From the NCBI GenBank assembly GCA_965227905.1, contig OZ245780.1, positions 248,001 to 312,000 on the forward strand: 64,000 nucleotides of DNA, given 5' to 3'. Below are positions 41,452 to 50,478 of this stretch, one piece after another (position 1 is the stretch's first letter; the number at the start of each line of letters is the position of its first letter). The notes under the pieces were generated by a model. It made no database searches. It was not told where the DNA came from and saw only the letters and a list, made by a program, of their open reading frames with translations. The DNA comes from CBDDHT01 sp965227905. GTDB lineage: Bacteria; Pseudomonadota; Alphaproteobacteria; Rhizobiales; Methyloligellaceae. The position numbers and the translations under genes are program-made.

Positions 41452-43843
41452 CGATGCCGCGTTGAGAGCCGCCGAGGGCGGTCGGTTGCCCACCACGGAA
41501 GAAGCCCGGGCGCTCGCCGGATACGATGATCTGAGCCATCTCACGGATTTGGCCCGCAGCCTGACCGTCGCCGGCCACGGCCGCACTGTCACTTTCTCCA
41601 AGAAGGTGTTTATTCCCCTGACGCAGCTTTGCCGCGATGTCTGCCACTACTGTACATTTGCGCATCCTCCGCGTGCGGGCGAAACGCCTTATTTGTCGAA
41701 AGATGCTGTTGCGGCCATTGCCAGAGCCGGTCGTGCGGCAGGATGCAAAGAAGCCCTTTTTACGCTCGGCGACAAACCTGAGCTTCGCTACCGTGCAGCG
41801 CGCGAAGCCTTGGTGCTGTCGGGCCATGCAACGACCCTTGGACTTCTGGAAGAAATGGCTGGAGTCGTGCTCGATGAAACGGGCCTGCTTCCACATCTCA
41901 ATCCGGGTGTGATGGATGGCCGCTGGATCAGGCGGCTGCGGGCGGTTTCCGTCAGCCAAGGCATCATGCTCGAGTCGATCTCACCTCGCCTGATGGACCG
42001 CGGTGGGCCGCATTTTGGCTCGCCCGACAAAGACCCCGCAACGCGGCTTGCAACAATCGAAGCTGCTGGAGCAGCAGCGGTCCCGTTCACCTCCGGAATC
42101 CTGATCGGGATTGGCGAGACACGCGCGGAACGGATCGACGCCCTGCTCGCATTGCGAGATCTCCATCACCGATACGGCCATCTGCAAGAGATCATCATCC
42201 AGAACTTTCGCGCGAAATCGGGAACGCGTATGGCCGATGCTCCAGAACCCGATCTCGACGATCATCTGTGGACCATCGCCGTGGCACGCATCGTGATGGG
42301 ATCTGAGATGACAATCCAGGCACCGCCGAACCTCCGGCATGGAGCACTTGAGCAACTCGTCGCCGCCGGAATCAACGATTGGGGCGGTGTTTCCCCCGTC
42401 ACCCCCGACCATGTCAATCCCGAAGCGCCGTGGCCTCATCTTGTAGAACTCGAGCAGGCGACAGAGCGAGCCGGTCGCACGCTCATCGAGCGACTGGCAA
42501 TCTACCCCTCCTTCGCCCGGGAGCCGGAACGCTGGCTTGCATCCGGACTTCGGACGCCGACATTGCATCATTCCGATGGGCAGGGTTTGGCCAGGGAAAC
42601 TGACTGGGCTGCCGGCGGTATAACACCCGCCCCCGTTCTGGCGCGACGTCCCTTGGCAGCCCGAGTACGCAGCATCGATACGTCCCTGCAGCGCCTGGTC
42701 GACGGCAATCACGTTTCGGAAGGCGATATCGCATCTCTTTTCGATGCACGGGGCGAGGATTGCGATGCCATTCTTATGGCGGCCGACAAACTGCGCCGCG
42801 AGACTGTCGGACAGACCGTGACCTATGCTGTCAATCGCAACATCAACTACACGAATGTGTGCACCTATGGCTGCACATTCTGCGCCTTCTCGAAAGGCCG
42901 GTTGAGTCAGGGCAGACGCGACAGACCTTATTCACTTGATGTGACGGAGGTTGGAAAACGCGCGGCCGAAGCATGGTCGCGCGGCGCAACGGAAGTTTGT
43001 CTTCAGGGCGGGATCCGTGCCGACTATACGGGTGAAACCTATCTCTCGATCGTTGCGGCTGTTCGGGACGCCGCACCGGACATTCACATCCATGCCTTTT
43101 CGCCTCTTGAAGTCTGGCACGGCGCAACGACGCTCGACTTGAGCCTCGACGCATTTCTCACACAGCTCAAAGCAGCCGGGCTTCATAGCCTTCCCGGCAC
43201 GGCGGCTGAAATTCTCGACGATTCTGTCCGGGTAGAGCTATGTCCCGACAAGATCGGCACGAGCCAGTGGCTGAATGTCATGGAGACGGCGCATCGCGTC
43301 GGTCTCAAGAGTACGGCAACGATCATGTTCGGACATGTGGATCGCTATAAGCATTGGGCGCGGCACCTGCTGTGCGTCCGACGGCTGCAGGAGAAAACGG
43401 GAGGCTTCACCGAATTCGTCCCACTGCCCTTCGTTCATATGGAGGCCCCGATCTATCTCAGAGGTCGTGCGCGGCCCGGACCAACCTACCGCGAAGCGCT
43501 GCTGATGCACGCTATCGCTCGGCTGGTACTTCATCCCGTTATCGAGAACATTCAGGCGTCATGGGTGAAAATGGGACCCTCAGGGGCAATCGACTGCCTG
43601 AAGGCCGGTGCAAATGATTTCGGTGGGAGCCTGATGAATGAATCCATTACGCGTGCCGCCGGATCTGAACATGGGCAGGAAATCACCGCGCCTGTACTGG
43701 AACGCATGATCCTCGATGCGGGCCGCACACCGCGTCAACGAACCACATTCTATGGCGACGTTGCGGATGAGCGCCGACAGTTGGCGATGTCGGGTGAGGA
43801 ATTTGAACCTGCTATTGGCCTAAAGTTGATCGCAGCGGAATAG
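41444..43843 (+). CDS. fbiC: 7,8-didemethyl-8-hydroxy-5-deazariboflavin (Fo) synthase, CofG-CofH fusion
   Basis: A 799-residue protein with two radical SAM modules that builds the Fo chromophore from tyrosine and a flavin precursor. The first cluster motif is C63, C67, C70 (CRDVCHYC), CofG-like; the second is C473, C477, C480 (CTYGCTFC), CofH-like. Later motifs are CPDKIGTSQWLN and GPSGAIDCLKAGANDFGGSL. The fused form is usual in actinobacteria. Start 41444 overlaps cofC and has GGGGGAG. Last gene of the F420 operon. Confidence 0.96.
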   Translation: MHSDAALRAAEGGRLPTTEEARALAGYDDLSHLTDLARSLTVAGHGRTVTFSKKVFIPLTQLCRDVCHYCTFAHPPRAGETPYLSKDAVAAIARAGRAAGCKEALFTLGDKPELRYRAAREALVLSGHATTLGLLEEMAGVVLDETGLLPHLNPGVMDGRWIRRLRAVSVSQGIMLESISPRLMDRGGPHFGSPDKDPATRLATIEAAGAAAVPFTSGILIGIGETRAERIDALLALRDLHHRYGHLQEIIIQNFRAKSGTRMADAPEPDLDDHLWTIAVARIVMGSEMTIQAPPNLRHGALEQLVAAGINDWGGVSPVTPDHVNPEAPWPHLVELEQATERAGRTLIERLAIYPSFAREPERWLASGLRTPTLHHSDGQGLARETDWAAGGITPAPVLARRPLAARVRSIDTSLQRLVDGNHVSEGDIASLFDARGEDCDAILMAADKLRRETVGQTVTYAVNRNINYTNVCTYGCTFCAFSKGRLSQGRRDRPYSLDVTEVGKRAAEAWSRGATEVCLQGGIRADYTGETYLSIVAAVRDAAPDIHIHAFSPLEVWHGATTLDLSLDAFLTQLKAAGLHSLPGTAAEILDDSVRVELCPDKIGTSQWLNVMETAHRVGLKSTATIMFGHVDRYKHWARHLLCVRRLQEKTGGFTEFVPLPFVHMEAPIYLRGRARPGPTYREALLMHAIARLVLHPVIENIQASWVKMGPSGAIDCLKAGANDFGGSLMNESITRAAGSEHGQEITAPVLERMILDAGRTPRQRTTFYGDVADERRQLAMSGEEFEPAIGLKLIAAE

Positions 43844-43857
43844 ACAGGACCGCATGG

Positions 43858-43880
43858 ATTGCCGGATCAAGTCCGGCAAT
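43858..43880. repeat. 23-base REP-like palindrome A
   Basis: ATTGCCGGA, TCAAG, TCCGGCAAT: a perfect nine-base stem. It lies between the end of the F420 operon and the convergent LLM oxidoreductase gene. The same element occurs at 50447, 50386 and 57305. Confidence 0.85.
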
Positions 43881-43931
43881 GACGCGAAGAGCGATGAGAC
43901 GCGCTTTCCTGTTATTCATCCATGCAGAAGC

Positions 43932-44879
43932 TTAGCCAGCCTTCAGTTTGGGAATGATGTCCGTCGCAATCGCTTCGACTTGCTCGGCTTCATATTTGTA
44001 GGGAACGAAAATGATGCGGTCGACGCCCGTATCCACGTGAGCCTGAAGCTGCTCGACACACTCCTCGGCCGTCCCCATGATCGCACTTTCCGGCGTGGAC
44101 TTGCTCCATGAAGCAAAATCCCATTCGGTATTCAGCCACTCGTTCATCGGACCTTCAACCTTGTCACGGGGGCCGACCATGATCGGCAACTGATTAGCAC
44201 TGCTGAGGGTATCAGGATCTTTTCCGCCTTCTTCGGCGAAAGCGCGGACCTTGTTCCAATCGGCCAGGTAATCCTCCGGCTTGTAGAAATAGGTGAGCCA
44301 ACCGTCGCCATTGACACCGGCGCGCTTTAGAACGCGGTCCACATAACCGCCAATGAGAATTTTCGGACGCGGTTGCTGAACCGGTTTCGGGAACATGACG
44401 GATTGCCGGAGATTGTAAGGCTCGGATTCCATCGTCACCATGTCTTCCGACCAAAGGCGGGTCATGATTTCGAGGTTCTGATCCATGATCCGGCCACGCT
44501 TATGGAAGTCCACACCGACCGCCTCGAATTCACGTTTGTACCACCCGGAAGCCATGCCCATAACGAGCCGTCCGTTGGAGACCTGGTCCATACTCGAAAG
44601 CTGCTTGGCCAAAACCAGCGGATTGCGCAACGGAAGCACTAGAATACCGGTACCGAGCTTGATCTTCGATGTACGCGCGGCCACGGCCGTAAGCAGTGTG
44701 AGGGAATCAATGATCGGAAAATGCGGATCGACGCCAAGCAAAATGTGATCCCATACCCAAAGAGACTCATAGCCGAGTTCCTCCATACGAACGCCATATT
44801 CGATCAGGGCGTTTGCGTCGGGAAGCTCCGGAAAGGTCTGGAAGTTGCGCATGGCAACGCCGAATTCAGTCGCGGACAT
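43932..44879 (-). CDS. LLM class (luciferase-like) F420-dependent-type oxidoreductase
   Basis: A 315-residue TIM-barrel flavin/deazaflavin enzyme. The N-terminus (EFGVAMRNFQTFPELPDANALIEYG), ESLWVWDHILLG, KLGTGILVLPLRNPLVLAKQLSSMDQ and GWYKREFEAVGVDFHKRG are typical of the F420-dependent branch. Its convergence on the F420 operon supports use of that cofactor, since it lies within 100 bases of the biosynthetic genes. Substrate unknown. The adjacent CoA-transferase genes point to a catabolic role. AAGGAAT lies before the ATG. Confidence 0.9.
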   Translation of the reverse strand: MSATEFGVAMRNFQTFPELPDANALIEYGVRMEELGYESLWVWDHILLGVDPHFPIIDSLTLLTAVAARTSKIKLGTGILVLPLRNPLVLAKQLSSMDQVSNGRLVMGMASGWYKREFEAVGVDFHKRGRIMDQNLEIMTRLWSEDMVTMESEPYNLRQSVMFPKPVQQPRPKILIGGYVDRVLKRAGVNGDGWLTYFYKPEDYLADWNKVRAFAEEGGKDPDTLSSANQLPIMVGPRDKVEGPMNEWLNTEWDFASWSKSTPESAIMGTAEECVEQLQAHVDTGVDRIIFVPYKYEAEQVEAIATDIIPKLKAG

Positions 44880-44916
44880 CGTAATTCCTTCTGAGATTTA
44901 GATCATTGTGGCCAGG

Positions 44917-45687
44917 TCAGGCCGTGTAGAGTTGTTCCGGGTCGAGTTCGCGCACGACCTTGAGTTCGGCGAGTTCCGGCGCCTTGGTCTCAGGGATGTC
45001 ACCATCGAGACCGAGATCGAATCCGGTTTTGTCCTGAACTTCTTCCGCGGTAACGCCAGGATGCAGTGAGAGCACCTGCATTTCTTTGTTTTCGGGGTGA
45101 AATCCGAGAATAGCGAGGTCTGTCACGACCCTGTACATGCCGCCGGCAGGAAGTCCGCTTTCGGCCCGGCTATCACCACCTGAAATGAATCCCGGGCTGG
45201 TGATGTAGTCGACCTTGTCCACGAACCGACGTTTCTCATGCTTCATGGCGACAATCATCTGCGTCAGACTGGAGATATCATTCCCGCCACCGGTTCCGGG
45301 GAGACGTGTCTTCGGGTTCTCGGGATCGCCGATGAACGAGCTGTTGAGATTGCCGTAACGATCGATCTGAGCGCCGCCCATAAAGCCGACATCCACATAG
45401 CCGCGTTGCAACAGCAGGAGCACATCGGTGATCGGCAGCACCATGTTTGCGCGCCGCGTACATCTTTGCTCATTTGTCGACGGGGGCAGTTCTCCCGGTA
45501 CCACAAAGGGACCGACGACACCGCCTTCGAACAGGATCGTGAGGCGCGGCGCGTGCAAACGCTGGGCAAGGGTTGCAGCAAGCAGCGGAATACCGACGCC
45601 GGCAAAGACGATCTGCCCGTCCTTCAGCAGGCGCGCACTCATGACAGCAAGAAGTTCGGAAGCGGTGTAGGAAACGCGTTCAGTCAT
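44917..45687 (-). CDS. CoA-transferase subunit B (glutaconate/IpdB-like)
   Basis: A 256-residue beta subunit of a class I CoA-transferase. FEGGVVGPFVVPGELPPS holds the likely catalytic Glu, and GFMGGAQIDRYGNLN is strongly conserved in the family. It overlaps the subunit A gene by eight bases, as expected for an obligatory pair. Relatives include glutaconate CoA-transferase and the IpdB subunit of steroid ring-degradation CoA hydrolase, so the reaction (transfer or ring-opening hydrolysis) stays open. GGAAGGAG precedes the ATG. Confidence 0.88.
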   Translation of the reverse strand: MTERVSYTASELLAVMSARLLKDGQIVFAGVGIPLLAATLAQRLHAPRLTILFEGGVVGPFVVPGELPPSTNEQRCTRRANMVLPITDVLLLLQRGYVDVGFMGGAQIDRYGNLNSSFIGDPENPKTRLPGTGGGNDISSLTQMIVAMKHEKRRFVDKVDYITSPGFISGGDSRAESGLPAGGMYRVVTDLAILGFHPENKEMQVLSLHPGVTAEEVQDKTGFDLGLDGDIPETKAPELAELKVVRELDPEQLYTA

Positions 45688-46651
45688 TGTGGATGCTCCT
45701 TCCGCGACGGCTTGCGTCGAGCAGAGCTGCAGTGCCGAGCCGATTGAGATAATCCTCCCAGCTGTCGGGCTGGTGGTAGTACTCGTCGAGGTAGCGTTTG
45801 GCGCCGCCGTCAGGATCCTCTTTGATCATGTTCGCATACATGTCCATGTGATCGAAGAAGGGTTCATAGATGCCATAGCATTCATGCGGCGCAGCACCGT
45901 AGGGCGCCTCGACGACAGCATCGACAGTGAAAAACGGAATGCGGGTCTGGTCGGGCGCACGCCGGATCTGATCGTTGGAGACAATGCGCTCGGTCGAAAG
46001 AATGACGCGCTTGGCAGCCATGGCCATATCGATATCCATAAACTGGAGCCCATCGAGCTGCGCGTTGCCATAGACGTCGGCGCGCTGAACATGAATCAGA
46101 ACCACATCCGGATTGAGAGCCGGAAGCAACATGACCTTTTCACCGGTGAAGGGGCAGTCCATCTCCTTGACGTTCTCACTTACACGACCGGCAACGTCGG
46201 AGCCGATCATCGAACGAACCGGCATGAACGGAACCCCCATGGCACCAGCGCGATAGCGCAGCCCCATGGACATATGGCTCCATTCCTCAAAGCGCGCCTT
46301 ACCGGTTTCGGTGTAATGGCGCATGACCTTGGATACGCCCCAGACGATCCCCTGGCTGAACCAGCTCGTCATGATGTGGTCGCAGATACCGGAAGCATAG
46401 AGATAGTCGCCTTCGGACGAGACGATCGAACGCGATACCATGAGGTCTTTCTTGGCCGCCCTGATCATGGCCCAGATCAGTGCGATCGGCGTGCGAGACA
46501 TCGTGCAACCGCCGAGGCCGACGTGATCTCCGTCCTCGACCAACGCAACCGCGTCTTCGAGGGACATGACCTTTTCCCTCAGGCCCCGATCACGTCCCAT
46601 CGTCTCCTCGCGAAGCTTGAGATAGGGTTTGACGAGAGGTTGCTGCGTCAT
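45680..46651 (-). CDS. CoA-transferase subunit A (glutaconate/IpdA-like)
   Basis: A 323-residue alpha subunit, partner of the preceding gene. The N-terminal core (DHVGLGGCTMSRTPIALIWAMIRA) and NPDVVLIHVQRADVYGNAQLDG are family hallmarks. Start 46651 has GGAGG upstream. It is longer than typical 3-oxoacid CoA-transferase A subunits and matches the glutaconate or IpdA branch. Substrate unknown. The upstream PLP enzyme gene is 34 bases away, in the same direction. Confidence 0.88.
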   Translation of the reverse strand: MTQQPLVKPYLKLREETMGRDRGLREKVMSLEDAVALVEDGDHVGLGGCTMSRTPIALIWAMIRAAKKDLMVSRSIVSSEGDYLYASGICDHIMTSWFSQGIVWGVSKVMRHYTETGKARFEEWSHMSMGLRYRAGAMGVPFMPVRSMIGSDVAGRVSENVKEMDCPFTGEKVMLLPALNPDVVLIHVQRADVYGNAQLDGLQFMDIDMAMAAKRVILSTERIVSNDQIRRAPDQTRIPFFTVDAVVEAPYGAAPHECYGIYEPFFDHMDMYANMIKEDPDGGAKRYLDEYYHQPDSWEDYLNRLGTAALLDASRRGRSIHND

Positions 46652-46685
46652 GGTCTTGTATCCTCCACAGATCAATTCTCGCGGT

Positions 46686-48182
46686 TCAGGCCGCCATCGC
46701 CCGGGTTTCCTGATTGAAGTCGCTGATCAACTCATCCCACACCGGAACGAGCTTATGCAGGTCTCGCCAGAAACTCTGATCCTTGCGCCGGTCGAAATCG
46801 GCAAGTTCCACACCCTGCTGCTCGACCCAGGTGAAATATCCCAGATTGAACATGCGCATCCGGTCCACGCGATTGGCCTCGATCATATGGTCCGTCGTGA
46901 CGCCGGATAGATGTTCGGCGATGATGCCAGCCGCATCATTGGCCTCGAGTTCGCCGCCTGGGAACGTCGATAGAGCGTCTTCCAGCTCGCTGGTGTAGAG
47001 GTTGGCACCGTCCGTTGCGACGGTAAGAACGGCATCGTTCGGCCCAAGGCCCTGTTGCTTGGCGATCTTGATCGCGCCAAGCATGTTGGCGATGCTCGAA
47101 AATCCGAAATAGCGCATCGTATCGAGGGTCTCCATCGAGACGCCCATGCGCTGATTGAGCGTCGCGCGGCCCGTCTCCGTGTTGAAGACGGCATTGAGCC
47201 CGTCTGTCGCCCGATCGCTGATGGCGATGGCGTAATCCGTATTCATGACATTGTGGATGAGCGGCACATGCTTGTCGCCGATCCCCTGGATATTATGCTC
47301 GCCATAGCCGTTGTAGAGCAGCGTCGGACATTCGAGTGCTTCGACGACCGCGATGCGCGCACCATGATGCTCTTTGAGATAATCGCCGGTTCCGAGCGTG
47401 CCGGCGGAGCCGCTTGCCGAGACGAACGCATGCGCGGAGAGATCCGGATCACTCTGACGGACATGTTCGAGTACGCGGCTCAGGGCAGGCCCGGTACACC
47501 AATAGTGACCGAGATAGTTGCCGAACTCGGAGAACTGATTGACGATCTCGTTTTCCGGATTCTTCTCCAGCTCTGCGCAGGCGTCATAGATTTCCTTGAC
47601 GTTGCTCTCGGTACCCGGCGTTCGAATGATGTCGCCTGTGTCCGTGACCCATTTCTCCAGCCAATCGAAACGCTCGCGGCTCATCCCTTCAGGGAGAACC
47701 GCCGCCCCTCGGCAGCCGAGAATGCGTGAAATAGCCACGCCGCCCCGGCAATAGTTGCCAGTCGACGGCCAGACGGCACGCTGCCCGGTCGGATCGAAAC
47801 GTCCGGTGACGAGCCGCGGTGCAAGGCACGAATAGGCAGCAAGCACCTTGTGCGCCTCGATCATCGGGAAAAAGGCGCCCATCATCACAATGATCTTGGC
47901 GTCGACCCCCGTCAGAGCCTTCGGCAAAACGATATGGGCCGGAACGGCGGCTGTGCGTCTTCGATCGGTCGCATTCTGCCAGTGCACCCGGTAGAGATTC
48001 AGCGGATCGGGCTGATCGGGATCGACAGAAACCGCCGCGCTGCGGATCTTTTCAGGGATCGATGCAGGGTCGGCGAGCTCGGAAAACGTCGGAAGACGGA
48101 TACCACGCTCCCTGACGTGCGCTACCGCACGAGCTCGGACATCGGCATCCTCGATATTGGTCGGAAAATCGAATGGCCCCAT
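46686..48182 (-). CDS. TrpB-fold PLP enzyme of unknown reaction
   Basis: A 498-residue fold-type II PLP enzyme. The PLP lysine is probably K112 in the TrpB-like AHK motif of PMIEAHKVLAAY, with the phosphate loop PSTGNYCRGG about 27 residues later and SASGSAGTLGTGDYL further on. It is longer than cysteine or threonine synthases and may act by thiolytic or elimination chemistry, as in some amino acid degradation enzymes (inference). It starts the leftward series with two CoA-transferase subunits, suggesting that its product is activated with CoA. GTG 48212 is a possible longer start. Confidence 0.8.
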   Translation of the reverse strand: MGPFDFPTNIEDADVRARAVAHVRERGIRLPTFSELADPASIPEKIRSAAVSVDPDQPDPLNLYRVHWQNATDRRRTAAVPAHIVLPKALTGVDAKIIVMMGAFFPMIEAHKVLAAYSCLAPRLVTGRFDPTGQRAVWPSTGNYCRGGVAISRILGCRGAAVLPEGMSRERFDWLEKWVTDTGDIIRTPGTESNVKEIYDACAELEKNPENEIVNQFSEFGNYLGHYWCTGPALSRVLEHVRQSDPDLSAHAFVSASGSAGTLGTGDYLKEHHGARIAVVEALECPTLLYNGYGEHNIQGIGDKHVPLIHNVMNTDYAIAISDRATDGLNAVFNTETGRATLNQRMGVSMETLDTMRYFGFSSIANMLGAIKIAKQQGLGPNDAVLTVATDGANLYTSELEDALSTFPGGELEANDAAGIIAEHLSGVTTDHMIEANRVDRMRMFNLGYFTWVEQQGVELADFDRRKDQSFWRDLHKLVPVWDELISDFNQETRAMAA

Positions 48183-48374
48183 CGCGCCGCAATCCTTGAA
48201 TTTGTCTGGCACCGGACAACTTATCTTATTGTCCTATTATTAGTACCATTATTCACAGGTGCGGGTTTGGGCGCAAGCGGCTTTATCGGTTCGCCGCTAT
48301 GGAATCGAGACATCCCCGGCAGAATACCGGGGATGTTCGGGTCTTCATCGCTGTCGGTGACCGACAGAAACAGT
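48183..48374. other. Promoter-side gap between two leftward genes
   Basis: About 190 bases. The AT-rich part near 48215-48260 (TTATCTTATTG, CCATTATTC) is the likely promoter zone of the PLP gene. No repeat or strong hairpin apart from a short CCCCGG... palindrome near 48315 that may end the small gene at 48375. Confidence 0.35.
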
Positions 48375-48644
48375 CTAGTAGTAGTAGAAATTCATGCACT
48401 TGTTGTACCGGCTCCACCAATATTGGCTGCCGGTCTTTTTGGCCTTCTTTTTCAGCCAGTAGCACTTTTTCGGATAGCCATATCCGCCATAAATGCCGGT
48501 CACATGGCCGCCACCGAAATGCAGTCCGAAGCTGAAACTGGGTTTCGCCTGGGCCGCACCGTTCAATGCCATCAGCGCCACAGCTGCTGCGGAAAGGCCG
48601 AGAACGGCTTTGCGGGCCGATACCCTGTTGATCAAGGAATTCAT
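48375..48644 (-). CDS. Small exported protein of unknown function
   Basis: An 89-residue protein with a clear signal peptide (SAAAVALMALNGAAQA, cleavage near residue 33). The mature part is glycine-rich at first (FGGGHVTGIYGGYG) then basic and aromatic with two Cys (CYWLKKKAKKTG, NKCMNFYYY). Small secreted proteins of this form are common in Hyphomicrobiales, but I know no function. A purine-rich GGAGTAGG precedes the ATG. It is divergent from the sulfatase gene. Confidence 0.78.
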   Translation of the reverse strand: MNSLINRVSARKAVLGLSAAAVALMALNGAAQAKPSFSFGLHFGGGHVTGIYGGYGYPKKCYWLKKKAKKTGSQYWWSRYNKCMNFYYY

Positions 48645-48827
48645 GTCCTACTCCTTCGATTGTCGCATTAGCGGATTGTTCCGCTTCCTTGACCGGTTAG
48701 TCGCAACGACGCGCGAAATGGTTCAATCCTGCGCCAAGAGCGGTGTCGATGAGCTCAAGCTTACTCTCGCCGAACGCCGTCGACCGACACGCACCGATTG
48801 GCTACAGTTTCGTCGGGAGGAACGCCA

Positions 48828-50363
48828 ATGGGACGACGCATACTTTTCATCACAACCGATCAGCAACGACACGACGCCCTCGGCTGTACGGGGGGAACTG
48901 TCGCGCAAACACCGTTTCTGGACGACCTTGCAAAGGAGGGATTGAATTACCGCCGGGCCCACAATCAGAATGTGGTCTGCATGCCTTCGCGCACGACGAT
49001 GTTGACCGGACTCTATCCGCGGAGCCATGGCGTCGTTACCAACGGCCGTGTGTATCCCTCTGGCGATCCGACCGTTGCCGGCTATCTCCATGAAAAAGCT
49101 GGTTACCGAACGGCGCTTCTCGGCAAAGCGCATTTCGATCCGGTTCTGACAACCGAGTTCTTTGAAAACTGGGCGGCATCGCGCAACAAGACCGGCCCGA
49201 ACAGAGGTTTCGAGCGGATGGAGTGCCTGTTTCACTCAGGGCGCTCGGGAAAGAATCTCACCCACTATCCGAAGTGGCTCCAGGAGAATTTTCCCGAAGA
49301 AGTCGACGGTTACTATCCGCTCTTTAACAAGGGCTCCGGCACACTGGCGACGTTTCGCGGCGGCGATACCGGCGCTGTTCAGGTCAAATTCAACCCGATC
49401 CAGCGGGAGCACTATCATACGGACTGGGTCGCCGACCGGACGATCGCCTTCCTCGATACACTCAATGTCGAGGAGGACTGGTTTGTATGGATGAGCTTCC
49501 CCGATCCTCACCACCCGTGGGACCCGCCGAAGTCGGAACTTGGTCGCTGCAACTGGCGCGATATCGACTTGCCGTCTGGCTATCCCAAGACGCGCAAGGC
49601 CGCGCGCAAAATCCTCGCCGAGAAACCGCGTCACTGGCTCGAATGGTATGAGGGCAGGGGGCAATTCAATTATGAGCTTCCGCGCAGCTTCGTACACGCT
49701 GAGATGACGGCCGATCAGGTGCGTGAGATCAACGCGATGACTCATATCGAAAATGAGCTGATCGACGAAGCGGTCAAGCGTGTGATGACCTATGTCGATG
49801 GTCGCGGCTGGGGACAGGATACGGACGTCCTCTACACCACCGATCATGGCGAGTTTCAGGGCGATTACGGGCTGCTATTCAAAGGTCCAGCCCATGTGGA
49901 ATCGCTGATGCGCGTTCCAATGGTTTGGCGGCCGGCACCGAGCGCCAAGGTTCGGCCTTTGGAATCCGAAGCTCCTGTTGGGCACGTGGATCTTGCACCG
50001 ACTTTCTGCGCCATCGCCGGCGTTCCGGTTCCCGAATGGATGCAGGGTCGACCGCTACCGACCCAAAAATCGGCCAAGTCTAGAGATCACGTCCTGACCG
50101 AATGGCAGGACGACTATGGCGGCAACGAAATCCGCATGAACACGATCTATCAAGACGGCTATATCTGCACAGCATACGACAAGACCAACTATTACGACGG
50201 TACCGAAGGCGAGCTCTACAACGTTCGCGAGGATCCGAACCAATGGCACAACCTCTGGAACGATAAGAAGCGCGCTTCTCTCAAGTCCGACCTTGTCGCG
50301 AGCCTGAAAGACAATCTACCGCCCGAGCGCGACGGAACCCTTGAGCGGATCGTTCCTGTTTGA
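48828..50363 (+). CDS. Sulfatase with formylglycine-type active site
   Basis: A 511-residue alkaline-phosphatase-superfamily sulfatase. Metal ligands FITTDQQRHDALG open the protein, and CMPSR at residues 51-55 is the Cys form of the sulfatase signature, in which C51 must be converted to formylglycine. TTDHGEFQGDYGLLFKG carries further metal ligands. No signal peptide, so it is cytoplasmic. GGGAGGAAC precedes ATG 48828. Possible substrates are choline sulfate or other alkyl or aryl sulfates. An FGE-like gene lies at 32743, but its Cys spacing is unusual. Confidence 0.93.
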   Translation: MGRRILFITTDQQRHDALGCTGGTVAQTPFLDDLAKEGLNYRRAHNQNVVCMPSRTTMLTGLYPRSHGVVTNGRVYPSGDPTVAGYLHEKAGYRTALLGKAHFDPVLTTEFFENWAASRNKTGPNRGFERMECLFHSGRSGKNLTHYPKWLQENFPEEVDGYYPLFNKGSGTLATFRGGDTGAVQVKFNPIQREHYHTDWVADRTIAFLDTLNVEEDWFVWMSFPDPHHPWDPPKSELGRCNWRDIDLPSGYPKTRKAARKILAEKPRHWLEWYEGRGQFNYELPRSFVHAEMTADQVREINAMTHIENELIDEAVKRVMTYVDGRGWGQDTDVLYTTDHGEFQGDYGLLFKGPAHVESLMRVPMVWRPAPSAKVRPLESEAPVGHVDLAPTFCAIAGVPVPEWMQGRPLPTQKSAKSRDHVLTEWQDDYGGNEIRMNTIYQDGYICTAYDKTNYYDGTEGELYNVREDPNQWHNLWNDKKRASLKSDLVASLKDNLPPERDGTLERIVPV

Positions 50364-50385
50364 GCGAACCGGTCGCACGGTATGG

Positions 50386-50408
50386 ATACCCGGTTCAAGT
50401 CTGGGTAT
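50386..50408. repeat. 23-base REP-like palindrome A, diverged copy
   Basis: ATACCCGG, TTCAAGT, CTGGGTAT: same size and layout as the copy at 43858 but with changed stem bases that keep the pairing. It forms a pair with the element at 50447 between convergent genes. Confidence 0.7.
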
Positions 50409-50446
50409 GACGGATTTGTAGATATTGCACTTGCCTCGCCATCGTC

Positions 50447-50469
50447 ATTGCCGGACTTGATCCGGCAAT
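50447..50469. repeat. 23-base REP-like palindrome A
   Basis: ATTGCCGGA, CTTGA, TCCGGCAAT: exact reverse complement of the element at 43858. It lies between the sulfatase and the convergent CoA-transferase gene and may help end both transcripts. Confidence 0.85.
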
Positions 50470-50478
50470 CCATGCCGC

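Noticed and set aside
41135..43843. Very long frame starting inside cofC
   Set aside because: The first 100 codons are an out-of-frame read of cofC. The conserved FbiC N-terminus and a strong ribosome site place the start at 41444.
46686..48182. PLP enzyme apparently lacking the catalytic lysine (PTGQRA in place of the usual S-x-K)
   Set aside because: The AHK motif a few residues earlier (K112) aligns with the TrpB lysine, with the phosphate loop at the right distance.
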